Source: an uncultured beta proteobacterium (GTDB lineage: Bacteria; Pseudomonadota; Gammaproteobacteria; Burkholderiales; Rhodocyclaceae). Taken from it: a stretch of 19,558 bases of DNA. The notes below the pieces were generated by a model. That model was not told the origin of the DNA. It saw only the letters and a program-made list of their open reading frames with translations, and made no database searches. Location of the stretch: the NCBI GenBank assembly GCA_903953145.1, contig CAJBIL010000450.1, forward strand, positions 1-19,558, written 5' to 3'. Shown here piece by piece: positions 1-7,752 of the stretch. A program made the position numbers and the translations under genes. Positions within the stretch are counted from its first letter, which is position 1; every line of letters begins with the position of its first letter.

Positions 1-421
1 CTGCGTTGCCGTGTGCGGGGACCTTATACCGTAACGCATTACCAATCAAGTTATTCGGCAACGACGGCTCTCAACTGCAACAACTCATCAATGCGGCTAT
101 AGGGCAACCTCGGCAGTTTTGCAACGGCCAAGCTGATGCGGCGTGCCCAATGCGTAAGTATGAGCACCGAGTCTTGCCAGCATTGGCTTCGCTGAAGTCA
201 TTTGCCTGAGAGGCAATAAATACGGGGGTCTTCAGCAGGTTAATGAGGTAGATCGCCATTCCATGCGGGTCGCAGGGCAATGGCAAAAAATTATCACCGA
301 TGCCTTAGTCCCCAAAAAGCTGTTGATATCGTCTCAACAATAGCGTGCCGCTGGCTAACAACTTTACGCCGTTCGTGGTATAAAACCTCCACTCCAAAAA
401 CGGCGAATTCCGCACTGACCG
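1..421. other. Gene-free leader region with no convincing CDS
   Basis: No reading frame here has codon use, a ribosome binding site or recognisable family similarity that I would trust. Short open frames exist on both strands (6-209 +, 71-286 -, 280-552 +), but they overlap one another and the last runs into lplT in the wrong frame. One reverse frame ends near position 53 with a stretch (KLPRLPYSRIDELL then stop) that faintly recalls the C-terminus of IS66-type transposases. The frame is closed by a stop about 50 residues upstream, so at best it is a decayed fragment. The lplT promoter should lie here, but I cannot assign a clear -35/-10 pair. Confidence 0.4.
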
Positions 422-1687
422 ATGCCCTTCGGCTTTTTCATCATCATGGCGGCGCAGTTTTTTTCAGCGCTGGCCGACAACGTCCTGTTGATTGCGTCGA
501 TTGCTGCGCTGCGAGAGATGCATGCACCCAGCGAATACGAGCCGTTGCTTAAGACTTTTTTCACGCTTTCGTATGTTGTTCTCGCGGCATTCGTTGGCGC
601 CTTTGCCGATTCAATGCCCAAGTGGCGCGTGATGTTCATCAGCAATACGATCAAGATCATCGGTTGCGGCATGATGTTTTTTGGCTCTCATCCGCTCCTG
701 GCCTATGCCATTGTTGGCCTTGGCGCTGCGGCTTACTCGCCAGCCAAGTATGGCATCCTGACCGAATACTTGCCGCACCGCCTTCTGGTTGTTGCCAATG
801 GCTGGATCGAGGGACTGACGGTGGGGGCGATCATCCTCGGGGTTATGATCGGCGGTATGCTGATCAAGCCAAGCATTGCCGAAACGCTGCTCTCTTTCGA
901 CTTTCCGATTATCGAAACCGGTATTGATACGGTGGGTGAGATGGCGGTCTGCTTCGTTGCCGGCTTTTACGTGCTGGCCTCGATATTCAACCTCTACATT
1001 CCCGATACCGGCGTTGATCACAAGCCGCTGAAGAAAAATCCTTTCTATCTGATCCACGAATTCCAACACTGCCTTGTATTGCTCTGGCGCGACAAGCTCG
1101 GCCAGGTTTCACTGGCGGTGACTACGCTGTTCTGGGGTGCTGGCGCGACGCTGCAATTTATCGTGATCAAATGGTCTGAAATGGCACTTCAGCTTGACCT
1201 GTCGAAATCGAGCATGCTGCAAGGCGTAGTCGCCATCGGCGTTGCGCTGGGTGCGGTGGTTGCCGCAAAAATGATCACGCTGCGCAAATCAGTGCGTGTT
1301 ATTCCGCTTGGTATTGCGATGGGCGTCATTGTTCTGGTGATGAATTTTGTCCATGATGTCTGGGCGGCGGTGCCGCTACTCATCCTGATTGGCGCGCTCT
1401 CGGGCTTCTTTGTCGTGCCGATGAATGCGCTGTTGCAGCATCGTGGCCATATCCTGATGGGCGCCGGCCACTCGATTGCGGTACAAAATTTTAACGAGAA
1501 CCTGTCGATTCTGGCGATGACGGGGCTTTATTACGCGATGATCAAGGCGGATATTTCGATTTATGTGGTGCTCACGCTGTTCGGTATTTTTGTCAGCAGC
1601 AGCATGTATCTGGTCAAACGCATACACGATGCCAACCAGCGCGCGCACGATGACGTGATTCATCTTGACGACAATACGCACCACTAG
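422..1687 (+). CDS. lplT: Lysophospholipid transporter LplT (MFS)
   Basis: Inner-membrane major facilitator that flips lysophospholipids, mainly lyso-phosphatidylethanolamine, to the cytoplasmic face for re-acylation. The 421 residues are hydrophobic throughout, as expected for a 12-helix MFS protein. Family hallmarks I recognise are AQFFSALADN near residue 11, an MFS motif-A-like loop GAFADSMPKWRV at 59-70, GAAAYSPAKYGIL at 101-113, the LFWGAGATLQF segment mid-protein and GFFVVPMNALLQ followed by GAGHSIAVQNFNEN in the C-terminal half. Compared with E. coli LplT, the loop around residues 150-175 is longer. An in-frame TGA at 416-418 makes this ATG the earliest possible start; the ribosome binding site is weak, and ATG at 449 is an alternative. 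The acyltransferase Aas that partners LplT in enterobacteria is not in the window. A 23-nt gap to the next gene suggests possible co-transcription. Confidence 0.93.
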   Translation: MPFGFFIIMAAQFFSALADNVLLIASIAALREMHAPSEYEPLLKTFFTLSYVVLAAFVGAFADSMPKWRVMFISNTIKIIGCGMMFFGSHPLLAYAIVGLGAAAYSPAKYGILTEYLPHRLLVVANGWIEGLTVGAIILGVMIGGMLIKPSIAETLLSFDFPIIETGIDTVGEMAVCFVAGFYVLASIFNLYIPDTGVDHKPLKKNPFYLIHEFQHCLVLLWRDKLGQVSLAVTTLFWGAGATLQFIVIKWSEMALQLDLSKSSMLQGVVAIGVALGAVVAAKMITLRKSVRVIPLGIAMGVIVLVMNFVHDVWAAVPLLILIGALSGFFVVPMNALLQHRGHILMGAGHSIAVQNFNENLSILAMTGLYYAMIKADISIYVVLTLFGIFVSSSMYLVKRIHDANQRAHDDVIHLDDNTHH

Positions 1688-1710
1688 CGGATGACAATAA
1701 GCAGGTAGTT

Positions 1711-3246
1711 ATGAAACGCTCAGCACGCCTCGTTGCCGGTTTCGACGCCTTCATTCGCCACCCCTCGCGATGGTCGCTACTGATTATTCTGTGCGCGATG
1801 GTGACGGCAACTTCCTACACCTGGCACATTTACGAGCTTGAGCGGCACGCGCATACGATGGCAATCCTGCGTGGCCGGCTGGTCTTTGAGATGATTGAAA
1901 CAACCCGGCTGTGGGCCGCGAAACACGGCGGCGTGTATGCGCCCGCAACGGAAACAACCCCACCGAATAACTGGCTCGATATCCCTGAAAAGAACATCGC
2001 CACGCCATCGGGCATCGCACTGACGCGCATCAATCCGGCCTATATGACGCGGCAACTGGGCGATCTGATCGCACAGGAACGTGATATGCGGATTCACCTG
2101 ACCAGCCTGAAACCGATCAACCCCGGCAATGCCCCCGACGCCTGGGAGCAGGAAATGCTCGAGGGCTTCGAGCGCCAACGCAGCGAGCAGGTGTCGATTG
2201 TCGGCAGCGGTGACAAGGCCAATTTCCGCTACATGGCACCGCTTGAAGTCAAGGCGCCCTGCCTGAACTGCCACCGGAAACAGGGTTACCAGCTCGGCGA
2301 CGTACGTGGCGGAATCAGCGTTACCTTTCCGGCTAGCTACATCTACAACATCATTGACGCACAGAAACGGGGATTTGTTTTTATCCACCTTGCCGTTTTT
2401 GGTCTTTTTTCACTGCTGACCTGGGGCAGCCTGCTGATTATCCGGCGCAATCTGCTGATGCTCGAAGCGACACGAAGCGACCTGTTGGAAAGTGAAAAAA
2501 TGGCCTCACTCGGGCGACTCGGCGCTGGTTTTGCGCATGAGGTGAATACGCCGATTGGCGTTGCCGTCGGGGCTGCATCGCAATCGCTGGAAGTCGTTGG
2601 CGAGATGACCCGCCTGATCGCGCAGGAAGAAGTCACCGAAGAAGATTTGCGTGACCGGCTGAAAATACTCGACGAAACCTCAACGCTGGCACTCGCCAAC
2701 CTCCGGCGTGCCGCCGCGATGGTGCAAAGCTTCAAACGCACGGCGGTCGATCAGTCCTCAGAGGCAGAGCGCTTGTTCAACCTCGCCGAAGTGATTGAAG
2801 ACGTTAAAAAGACACTGAATAACAGCTTCAAGAATACGGCGATCCGCATCGAGGTTGATTGCCCGGTTGCGATTTGCAGCTTCGGACCGGTCGGCATGCT
2901 TGAACAACTGCTCACCAACCTCCTGCAAAACAGCCGCCTGCACGCCTTCGCCGACGGCACAATGGCCGGCTTGATCCGCATTCAGGCAAGCATCTACCAA
3001 GACCGTATTCAGCTCGAATTTACGGATGACGGTGCCGGCATGGATCAAAATACGCTTGAGCATGCGTTTGAGCCTTTCTACACCACCCGCCGGGGTAGTG
3101 GCGGCAGCGGGCTTGGCCTTTATCTTGTTTATAATCTGGTAACACAAGGGCTGGGCGGCAGCATCGTTTGCGCCAGCCAGCCTGGCAACGGCACACGCTT
3201 TACCATCGAGTTTCCTCATCGAATTAGTGGCAAGGAAATCAGCTGA
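1711..3246 (+). CDS. Membrane sensor histidine kinase with periplasmic heme-binding Tll0287/DUF3365 domain
   Basis: Two-component sensor kinase of 511 residues. Order of parts: cytoplasmic N-terminus, transmembrane helix about 20-41, periplasmic Tll0287-like (DUF3365) sensor about 45-218, second helix about 222-245, HisKA with phospho-accepting His276 in AHEVNTPIG, then a HATPase domain with N-box Asn407 (LLQNSRLHA), G1 box DDGAGM at 439-444, F box FEPFYTT at 453-459 and G2 box GSGLGL at 465-470. The sensor contains CLNCH (Cys184, Cys187, His188), a c-type heme attachment motif, and the family-typical INPAYMTRQ at 108-115. I infer covalent heme and redox or gas (O2, NO) sensing. The HEVNTP form is common in kinases paired with unusual regulators. 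The gene sits 2 nt upstream of the response regulator, so the two are almost certainly a cognate pair. All catalytic boxes look intact. Confidence 0.9.
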   Translation: MKRSARLVAGFDAFIRHPSRWSLLIILCAMVTATSYTWHIYELERHAHTMAILRGRLVFEMIETTRLWAAKHGGVYAPATETTPPNNWLDIPEKNIATPSGIALTRINPAYMTRQLGDLIAQERDMRIHLTSLKPINPGNAPDAWEQEMLEGFERQRSEQVSIVGSGDKANFRYMAPLEVKAPCLNCHRKQGYQLGDVRGGISVTFPASYIYNIIDAQKRGFVFIHLAVFGLFSLLTWGSLLIIRRNLLMLEATRSDLLESEKMASLGRLGAGFAHEVNTPIGVAVGAASQSLEVVGEMTRLIAQEEVTEEDLRDRLKILDETSTLALANLRRAAAMVQSFKRTAVDQSSEAERLFNLAEVIEDVKKTLNNSFKNTAIRIEVDCPVAICSFGPVGMLEQLLTNLLQNSRLHAFADGTMAGLIRIQASIYQDRIQLEFTDDGAGMDQNTLEHAFEPFYTTRRGSGGSGLGLYLVYNLVTQGLGGSIVCASQPGNGTRFTIEFPHRISGKEIS

Positions 3247-3248
3247 TC

Positions 3249-4796
3249 ATGAAAATTCTGCGCAAACCCAGTAGTCCGGACAGCGACAACGCCGATATAT
3301 CGCGCGAAATCCCCTGGAAACTACTGGTTGTAGACGATGAACCCGACATTCGCACACTCACGTCACTAAATCTGCGTGGTTTTGAGTTCTCAGGGCGCCC
3401 GCTACAGATCATTGAAGCAGCCTCAGCCAAAGAAGCCCGCGAGATGCTTCAAACACATCCTGACATTGCGGTGGCACTGATCGATGTGGTGATGGAAACC
3501 GACGAAGCCGGGCTCACGCTGGTTGCCCACATTCGCAACGAGCTGCGCAACCTGATGATCCGGCTGGTGATTCGCACGGGGCAACCGGGGTTGGCACCCG
3601 AGCGCTATGTCATCGACAACTTCGACATCGACGACTACAAGGACAAAACCGAACTGACCGTGCAGAAGCTTTACACGACCGTGCGTTCGGCACTCAAAAG
3701 CTATCGCGACCTGCAAACCATCGAGCTGAACCGGGTCGGCCTGCACCGTATTCTCGACATCACGCCGGAGCTGTACAACCTGCACCGGGACAAACTTGAG
3801 GAGTATTTTCAGGGTTTGCTGATGCAGATTATCGGTGTCTGCAATCTTGGTTACTCCGGCATGATCTCGACCATCGACGGCCTGGTTGCCACCCTTGAAG
3901 GTAAGGAAATTCATGTACGGGCGGGTGCCGGAGATCTGGCCGACGATGAGACCTGCGCCAAGCGACGTAATGAAATCATCGAGCTCTGCTCGGGCGCCGT
4001 ACTTTCCGAGAAGTTCCCCGATCAACTTCGACAGCGGGCTATCGTCGTGCCTTTACGGGTCAAGGACGAGTTGTTCGGATTCATCTACCTTGAATCGGGC
4101 GGCGAGCTCTCCGAAGCCGACCGTGAGCTGATCCAGATCATGGCTAACCAGTGCGCGGCGGCGCTCGATAACTTCCGCATGCACCATAGCCTGGAAGAGT
4201 CTTACGAGCAGGCAATCGACATGCTCGCCGAAGTGGCCGAATTCAAGGACAGCGCAACCGGTGCCCATATCAAACGAATCGAGGAATATACCCGCCGGCT
4301 CTCGCTGGAGTTGGGTTGTGGTGCAGAAGATGCCGCCGCCTATGCCCAGGCAAGCCGCCTGCATGATGTCGGTAAAGTCGGTATCCCCGACAACATTCTG
4401 AGAAAACCCGGCCGCCTGACCGTCGAAGAATTCGAGGTGATCAAGCGTCACACACGAATCGGTGACACCATTCTGCGCCGCAATCCCTCACTGGCCCTTG
4501 CCCGCAGCGTCGCATGCACGCACCATGAGCGCTGGGACGGCAACGGTTATCCGGATAAATTATCAGGAACCAACATTCCCTTCGTATCCCGGATCGTCGC
4601 CGTCGTTGATGTTTTCGATGCGCTGGTCAGTACGCGCCCTTATAAATCACCCTGGCTCCCGGAAAAAGCGATCGAGGAGTTGCAAAACGAATCAGGCACC
4701 CATTTTGATCCGGCAATCGTCACAGCATTTTTGCAGCTTTACCAACGCGGCGCGCTGGAAGATCTGGTTGCCTGCTCGCGTGGCGAAAATCTCTGA
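3249..4796 (+). CDS. Response regulator with REC, DUF3369 and HD-GYP domains (c-di-GMP phosphodiesterase)
   Basis: Cytoplasmic effector of 515 residues that should hydrolyse cyclic di-GMP when phosphorylated. A REC domain spans about 24-150, with acidic residues Asp29/Asp30 and phospho-acceptor Asp79 in ALIDVVME. The RTGQPGLAPE loop at 109-118 and the DDYKDKTEL segment are typical of REC domains joined to DUF3369. A GAF-like DUF3369 region covers about 160-315. The HD-GYP domain covers about 320-510 with canonical metal and signature residues: LHDVGK (His372, Asp373), HTRIGD at 401-406, HHE at 425-427, GNGYP at 431-435 and the VVDVFDAL segment at 452-459. There is no DNA-binding domain. The start ATG is 2 nt after the kinase stop and has an AAGGAAA ribosome binding site inside the kinase tail. 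The gene ends 31 nt before the convergent TPM gene; no hairpin terminator is evident. Confidence 0.93.
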   Translation: MKILRKPSSPDSDNADISREIPWKLLVVDDEPDIRTLTSLNLRGFEFSGRPLQIIEAASAKEAREMLQTHPDIAVALIDVVMETDEAGLTLVAHIRNELRNLMIRLVIRTGQPGLAPERYVIDNFDIDDYKDKTELTVQKLYTTVRSALKSYRDLQTIELNRVGLHRILDITPELYNLHRDKLEEYFQGLLMQIIGVCNLGYSGMISTIDGLVATLEGKEIHVRAGAGDLADDETCAKRRNEIIELCSGAVLSEKFPDQLRQRAIVVPLRVKDELFGFIYLESGGELSEADRELIQIMANQCAAALDNFRMHHSLEESYEQAIDMLAEVAEFKDSATGAHIKRIEEYTRRLSLELGCGAEDAAAYAQASRLHDVGKVGIPDNILRKPGRLTVEEFEVIKRHTRIGDTILRRNPSLALARSVACTHHERWDGNGYPDKLSGTNIPFVSRIVAVVDVFDALVSTRPYKSPWLPEKAIEELQNESGTHFDPAIVTAFLQLYQRGALEDLVACSRGENL

Positions 4797-4827
4797 GTTT
4801 GCTGCCTGCTGCTTTACCGCCAACAAA

Positions 4828-5352
4828 TCACAACACCAGCGGCGCATCCGGCAACTCGTTAGCACCACCGTCCGCCAGGGGAAAGTGCGTGCTGAGTGCC
4901 TGTGTAATTTCATCCAGCGCACCCAGCGCGCCCGCTTCAAAATGATTTTCAGCGAACGCCCGCTCCATACGACGGCAAACCGCAGTCCAGAATTCGTGCC
5001 CGACACAAGCATCAATGCCGCGATCCGCGATGATCTCGACACGGCGGTCAATCAGCTGCAAATAAATCAGCACGCCACTATTGTGCTCGGTATCCCATAC
5101 CCGCAGCGCTGAAAACAGCGCAATCGCGCGCTGGCGTGGCGACTCGCTGCGCAATAAGCCGGCAAACGGCAGGCCGGCTTCAACGACAAAACGCAGTTCG
5201 CCACAATGATGGTGTTCGGATGAGGTGATCGCACGCGCAATGGCATCAAGAACCGGCTTGGGGAATGCGCGCAAAACCCACCAGTGGGGCAATATCAGGT
5301 GCTGAAGCATTCTGGAGAGTTTGGCCAATCTTGATGTTCCGGGCAATTTCAT
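4828..5352 (-). CDS. TPM-domain (DUF477) protein, short form without membrane anchor
   Basis: A protein of about 174 residues with a TPM/DUF477 fold, third gene of the lemA cluster. Supporting stretches are the RQRAIALFSALRVWDTEHNS segment, the LIYLQLIDRRVEIIADRGID strand region and the AFAENHFEAGALGAL segment (compare FKQGAFYGGVDAGL in its neighbour). Unlike that neighbour it has no clear signal peptide or Gly-rich tail, although the N-terminus (LQHLILPHWWVLRAFP) is hydrophobic. ATG at 5352 forms TGATG with the upstream stop and has GGAG 7 nt away; an overlapping GTG at 5355 is an alternative. TPM proteins in lemA clusters have no settled biochemical role (membrane stress, phosphatase-like in plants), so I assign only the family. 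Confidence 0.85.
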   Translation of the reverse strand: MKLPGTSRLAKLSRMLQHLILPHWWVLRAFPKPVLDAIARAITSSEHHHCGELRFVVEAGLPFAGLLRSESPRQRAIALFSALRVWDTEHNSGVLIYLQLIDRRVEIIADRGIDACVGHEFWTAVCRRMERAFAENHFEAGALGALDEITQALSTHFPLADGGANELPDAPLVL

Positions 5353-6206
5353 CACCAGTCTCCCGAGGCGCCACCGCCTCCAAAGCTGCCACCACCACCG
5401 GAAAATCCGCCGGAATCACCACTGCCGCCGCCCCACGAACCACCGCTGGAAGGCCAGGCGCCACCCCCCGAGCTTCCCGCAAAAAGAGAGAAAAAGAAGG
5501 CGATCACTGCGATTAAAATGGCCACCAGGGTCGATGAAATAATGAAAGAAGCAATCACGCCAGCCAAGCCACCGATGATTCCGGCACCCAGAAAATTGCC
5601 AAAGATCGCCCGCAGGAAACCGCCAACGACAAAAACCAGGATGAATCCAATCACCATAAGCGTCTCGAAATTATCGGCAACGTCGAAAGGCTTTGATTCA
5701 GCCACGACACGCGGCGGTGGCAATGTTTCACCATGCACCACATTGATCAGCGCGTCGAGACCGGCATCAACACCGCCGTAAAACGCCCCCTGCTTGAAAC
5801 GGGGCGTGATGGTTTCGCTGATGATACGTTTGGCGGTGGCGTCGTTCAGCGCCCCCTCCAGCCCGTAGCCAACTTCAATGCGCAGTTTTTTGTCCTGCTT
5901 GGCGATCAGCAGCAACACACCGTCGTCTACCCCTTTACGCCCCAGCCCCCAGGTTTCGAAAACCCGCATCGAGTATTGCTCGATCGCCTCTGGCTGAACG
6001 CTCTGCACCAGCAAGACCGCAATCTGTGCGCCCTTCTGCGCTTCAAAAATAGCCAGCTTTGACTCCAGCCGGCCACGCTCCTCGGTCGACAGCGTCGCTG
6101 TCTGATCAATAACATGCGCTGTCAGCGCAGGGATCGCCTGTAACGCCTGAGCACCAGGAAGACTGCCCAGGCAAAAGAGTAAAACAACGATCAGTCGACG
6201 AAGCAT
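5352..6206 (-). CDS. TPM-domain membrane protein with Gly-rich C-terminus (YgcG-like)
   Basis: Envelope protein of about 284 residues. It begins with an N-terminal signal peptide (LRRLIVVLLFCLG then an Ala-rich cleavage region near PGAQALQA), followed by a periplasmic TPM/DUF477 domain at about 25-160 containing TATLSTEERGRLESKL, MRVFETWGLGRKGVDDGVLL and KLRIEVGYGLEGALNDATAK. A hydrophobic region at about 180-245 is rich in Ile, Val and Gly and looks like two or more membrane passes, and the end is a Gly/Ser tail finishing GGGGASGDW, typical of YgcG-like proteins. The ATG at 6206 places the signal peptide correctly; a TTG at 6221 is in frame but less likely. It lies 18 nt after lemA and overlaps the next TPM gene, so the three form one operon. 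Molecular function is not established for this family. Confidence 0.9.
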   Translation of the reverse strand: MLRRLIVVLLFCLGSLPGAQALQAIPALTAHVIDQTATLSTEERGRLESKLAIFEAQKGAQIAVLLVQSVQPEAIEQYSMRVFETWGLGRKGVDDGVLLLIAKQDKKLRIEVGYGLEGALNDATAKRIISETITPRFKQGAFYGGVDAGLDALINVVHGETLPPPRVVAESKPFDVADNFETLMVIGFILVFVVGGFLRAIFGNFLGAGIIGGLAGVIASFIISSTLVAILIAVIAFFFSLFAGSSGGGAWPSSGGSWGGGSGDSGGFSGGGGSFGGGGASGDW

Positions 6207-6224
6207 GGCGATAACGGCCAATGG

Positions 6225-6824
6225 TTATTTTTTCGTGCCGCCAAAATCAACCTTCGGGGCCACCGAAATCGCTTTTTCATTTTCGACGCTGAAGTTCGGC
6301 TTCACCTCATAGCCGAACATCTTGGCTGTCAGATTATTGGGGAAGGTGCGCACCGAAACGTTATACGTTTCAACCGATTTGATGTAGCGGTTACGGGCGA
6401 CAGTAATGCGATTCTCCGTGCCCTCAAGTTGTGCCTGAAGGTCGCGGAAGGCCGCATCCGCTTTGAGATTCGGGTAGTTTTCGGCGACCACCAGCAAGCG
6501 CGACAGTGCGCTGGACAAGCCAGCCTGCGCCTGCTGGAACTTGGCAAATGCCTCAGGATTATTGATCAACTCCGGCGTCGCCTGCATACCGCCAACCTGC
6601 GCCCGCGCCTGCGTTACCTGGGTCAGCACGTCTTTTTCGTGGCTGGCGTAGCCCTGTACCGTACTTACCAGATTGGGCACCAGATCAGCGCGCCGTTGAT
6701 ACTGATTCAGCACCTCTGACCACGCCGACTTGATCGCCTCGTCACCCGTCTGGAAACTGTTATAACCACAACCGGAAAGCAGGCCGGCGATCAGAGCAAA
6801 AAGAACAAAAATACGGATGCGCAT
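6225..6824 (-). CDS. lemA: LemA family lipoprotein
   Basis: About 199 residues from the chosen start. The N-terminus MRIRIFVLFALIAGLLSGC is a lipoprotein signal with the lipobox LLSGC, so the mature protein should be lipid-anchored at Cys19. The rest is a helical LemA domain: SAWSEVLNQYQRRADLVPNL, VQGYASHEKDVLTQVTQAR, LVVAENYPNLKADAAFRDLQ, and the ENRITVARNRYIKSVETYN helix, all family hallmarks. I chose ATG 6824 because AAGGAAG lies 5 nt upstream; an in-frame ATG at 6842 would put extra charged residues before the signal. It is the first gene of a lemA-TPM-TPM operon. The upstream region 6843-6927 is AT-rich and probably carries the promoter. Family identity is clear, function unknown. Confidence 0.93.
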   Translation of the reverse strand: MRIRIFVLFALIAGLLSGCGYNSFQTGDEAIKSAWSEVLNQYQRRADLVPNLVSTVQGYASHEKDVLTQVTQARAQVGGMQATPELINNPEAFAKFQQAQAGLSSALSRLLVVAENYPNLKADAAFRDLQAQLEGTENRITVARNRYIKSVETYNVSVRTFPNNLTAKMFGYEVKPNFSVENEKAISVAPKVDFGGTKK

Positions 6825-6842
6825 GGCGACTTCCTTCATCAA

Positions 6843-6927
6843 GGTTGAAGTATTGAAATATTTTTAAAATTTACCAAATTTTCGAATTGAGCAAATTGCA
6901 ACGTAGATGAAGACGTTACGCCCACTT
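6843..6927 (-). promoter_or_regulatory. AT-rich probable promoter region of the lemA operon
   Basis: This 85-nt gap between the UDG stop and lemA is far more AT-rich than its surroundings. It contains a small inverted repeat AAAATTT/AAATTTT (6866-6872 and 6876-6882, 3-nt spacer). On the minus strand there are TTGCAA, TTGCTC and TTGGTA hexamers and several T/A-rich -10-like hexamers, but no pair has both good matches and 16-18 nt spacing, so I mark the region rather than exact boxes. Confidence 0.4.
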
Positions 6928-7752
6928 TCAAGACAGTACCCCAGCCTCACGCATGATGGCGCGCGCACGGCAAAGATCTTCCCAGGCCTTGGCCTTGTCC
7001 GGTAGCGTGCGCAGCAGATAGGCGGGATGGTAGGTGACGACGACGGGGATGCTGCGCTCTCCGTCATGATAGGTAAAAGGCTTGCCGCGTAGCGCAGCAA
7101 GTGTGCCCTCCTCGCCGAGCACGGCAAATACAGCGGCGCGACCAAGCAGGACAATCACTTTCGGCTGCAACAAGGCAATCTGACGCTTGAGATAAGGCGC
7201 ACAGGCGGCTATTTCAGCGGCTTCCGGTGTGCGATTTCCTGGCGGACGGCATTTCACGGCGTTGGCGATATAAACGCCCTTACCACGTTGCAGATCAATG
7301 GCGGCCAGCATGGCATCAAGTAATTTACCGGCCTGACCGACAAAAGGCTCGCCGCGCGCATCTTCCTCAGCCCCCGGCCCTTCGCCGATGAACAGCCAGT
7401 CAGCGGCCACATCACCAACGCCGAAAACGGCCTGCTGACGCTCGGCGCAAAGGCCACAAGCACGACAATCAACCACACTTTTATGCAGTGCTTGCCAGCC
7501 CATCCTTGCAACTTCACCGGAGAAATCTGCGCCGGGTGACAAAAAGTCTTGAGCCACCTGCATTGGCTGAGCAACCGCTCTTGAGAGCAAGGCTGCTGCG
7601 ACAGGCGTGTTTATTACCGGTGCCGGTGCTTGTGTGCCGACTTGCGATTCAATTTGTGACTTACTTTGCGATTCACTAACCGCTGAAGTACGCAGCTTCC
7701 ATTGTGGCGAAAGCCCCATTTCGTGCAGCGTTTGCGCCCGGCTCATTGTCAT
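6928..7752 (-). CDS. Family 4 uracil-DNA glycosylase ([4Fe-4S])
   Basis: Base-excision repair enzyme that removes uracil from DNA. The 274 residues comprise a non-conserved N-terminal extension of about 90 residues (Ser/Gln-rich at 25-42) and a catalytic core at about 91-270. The four cluster ligands expected for family 4 are present: Cys96 and Cys99 (DCRACGLC), Cys168 (NAVKCRPPGNRTP) and Cys184 (AACAPYLK). The active-site motif GEGPGAEED lies at 123-131, with the PFVGQAGKLLD segment after it and the second active-site motif YHPAYLLR at 241-248. Its ATG overlaps the rimI stop by 4 nt (ATGA), so it is translated with rimI and tsaB. The N-terminal extension is longer than in thermophilic UDGa but common in proteobacterial copies, where it has been annotated as DNA-polymerase-related. 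Confidence 0.93.
   Translation of the reverse strand: MTMSRAQTLHEMGLSPQWKLRTSAVSESQSKSQIESQVGTQAPAPVINTPVAAALLSRAVAQPMQVAQDFLSPGADFSGEVARMGWQALHKSVVDCRACGLCAERQQAVFGVGDVAADWLFIGEGPGAEEDARGEPFVGQAGKLLDAMLAAIDLQRGKGVYIANAVKCRPPGNRTPEAAEIAACAPYLKRQIALLQPKVIVLLGRAAVFAVLGEEGTLAALRGKPFTYHDGERSIPVVVTYHPAYLLRTLPDKAKAWEDLCRARAIMREAGVLS

Noticed and set aside
53..286. Minus-strand frame read as an IS66 transposase C-terminus
   Set aside because: Only a short segment recalls the family, the conserved LPW is absent, an in-frame stop lies about 50 codons upstream, and no inverted repeats were found. Kept only as a low-interest note.
1777..2388. Long minus-strand open frame of about 200 codons opposite the sensor kinase
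   Set aside because: It is antisense to a well-supported kinase gene, has no family similarity and no ribosome binding site; such frames are common opposite GC-rich genes.
3423..4025. Long minus-strand open frame of 200 codons opposite the HD-GYP regulator
   Set aside because: Antisense to intact REC and DUF3369 coding sequence, with composition typical of a frame shadow (many His, Gln and Val runs) and no recognisable domain.
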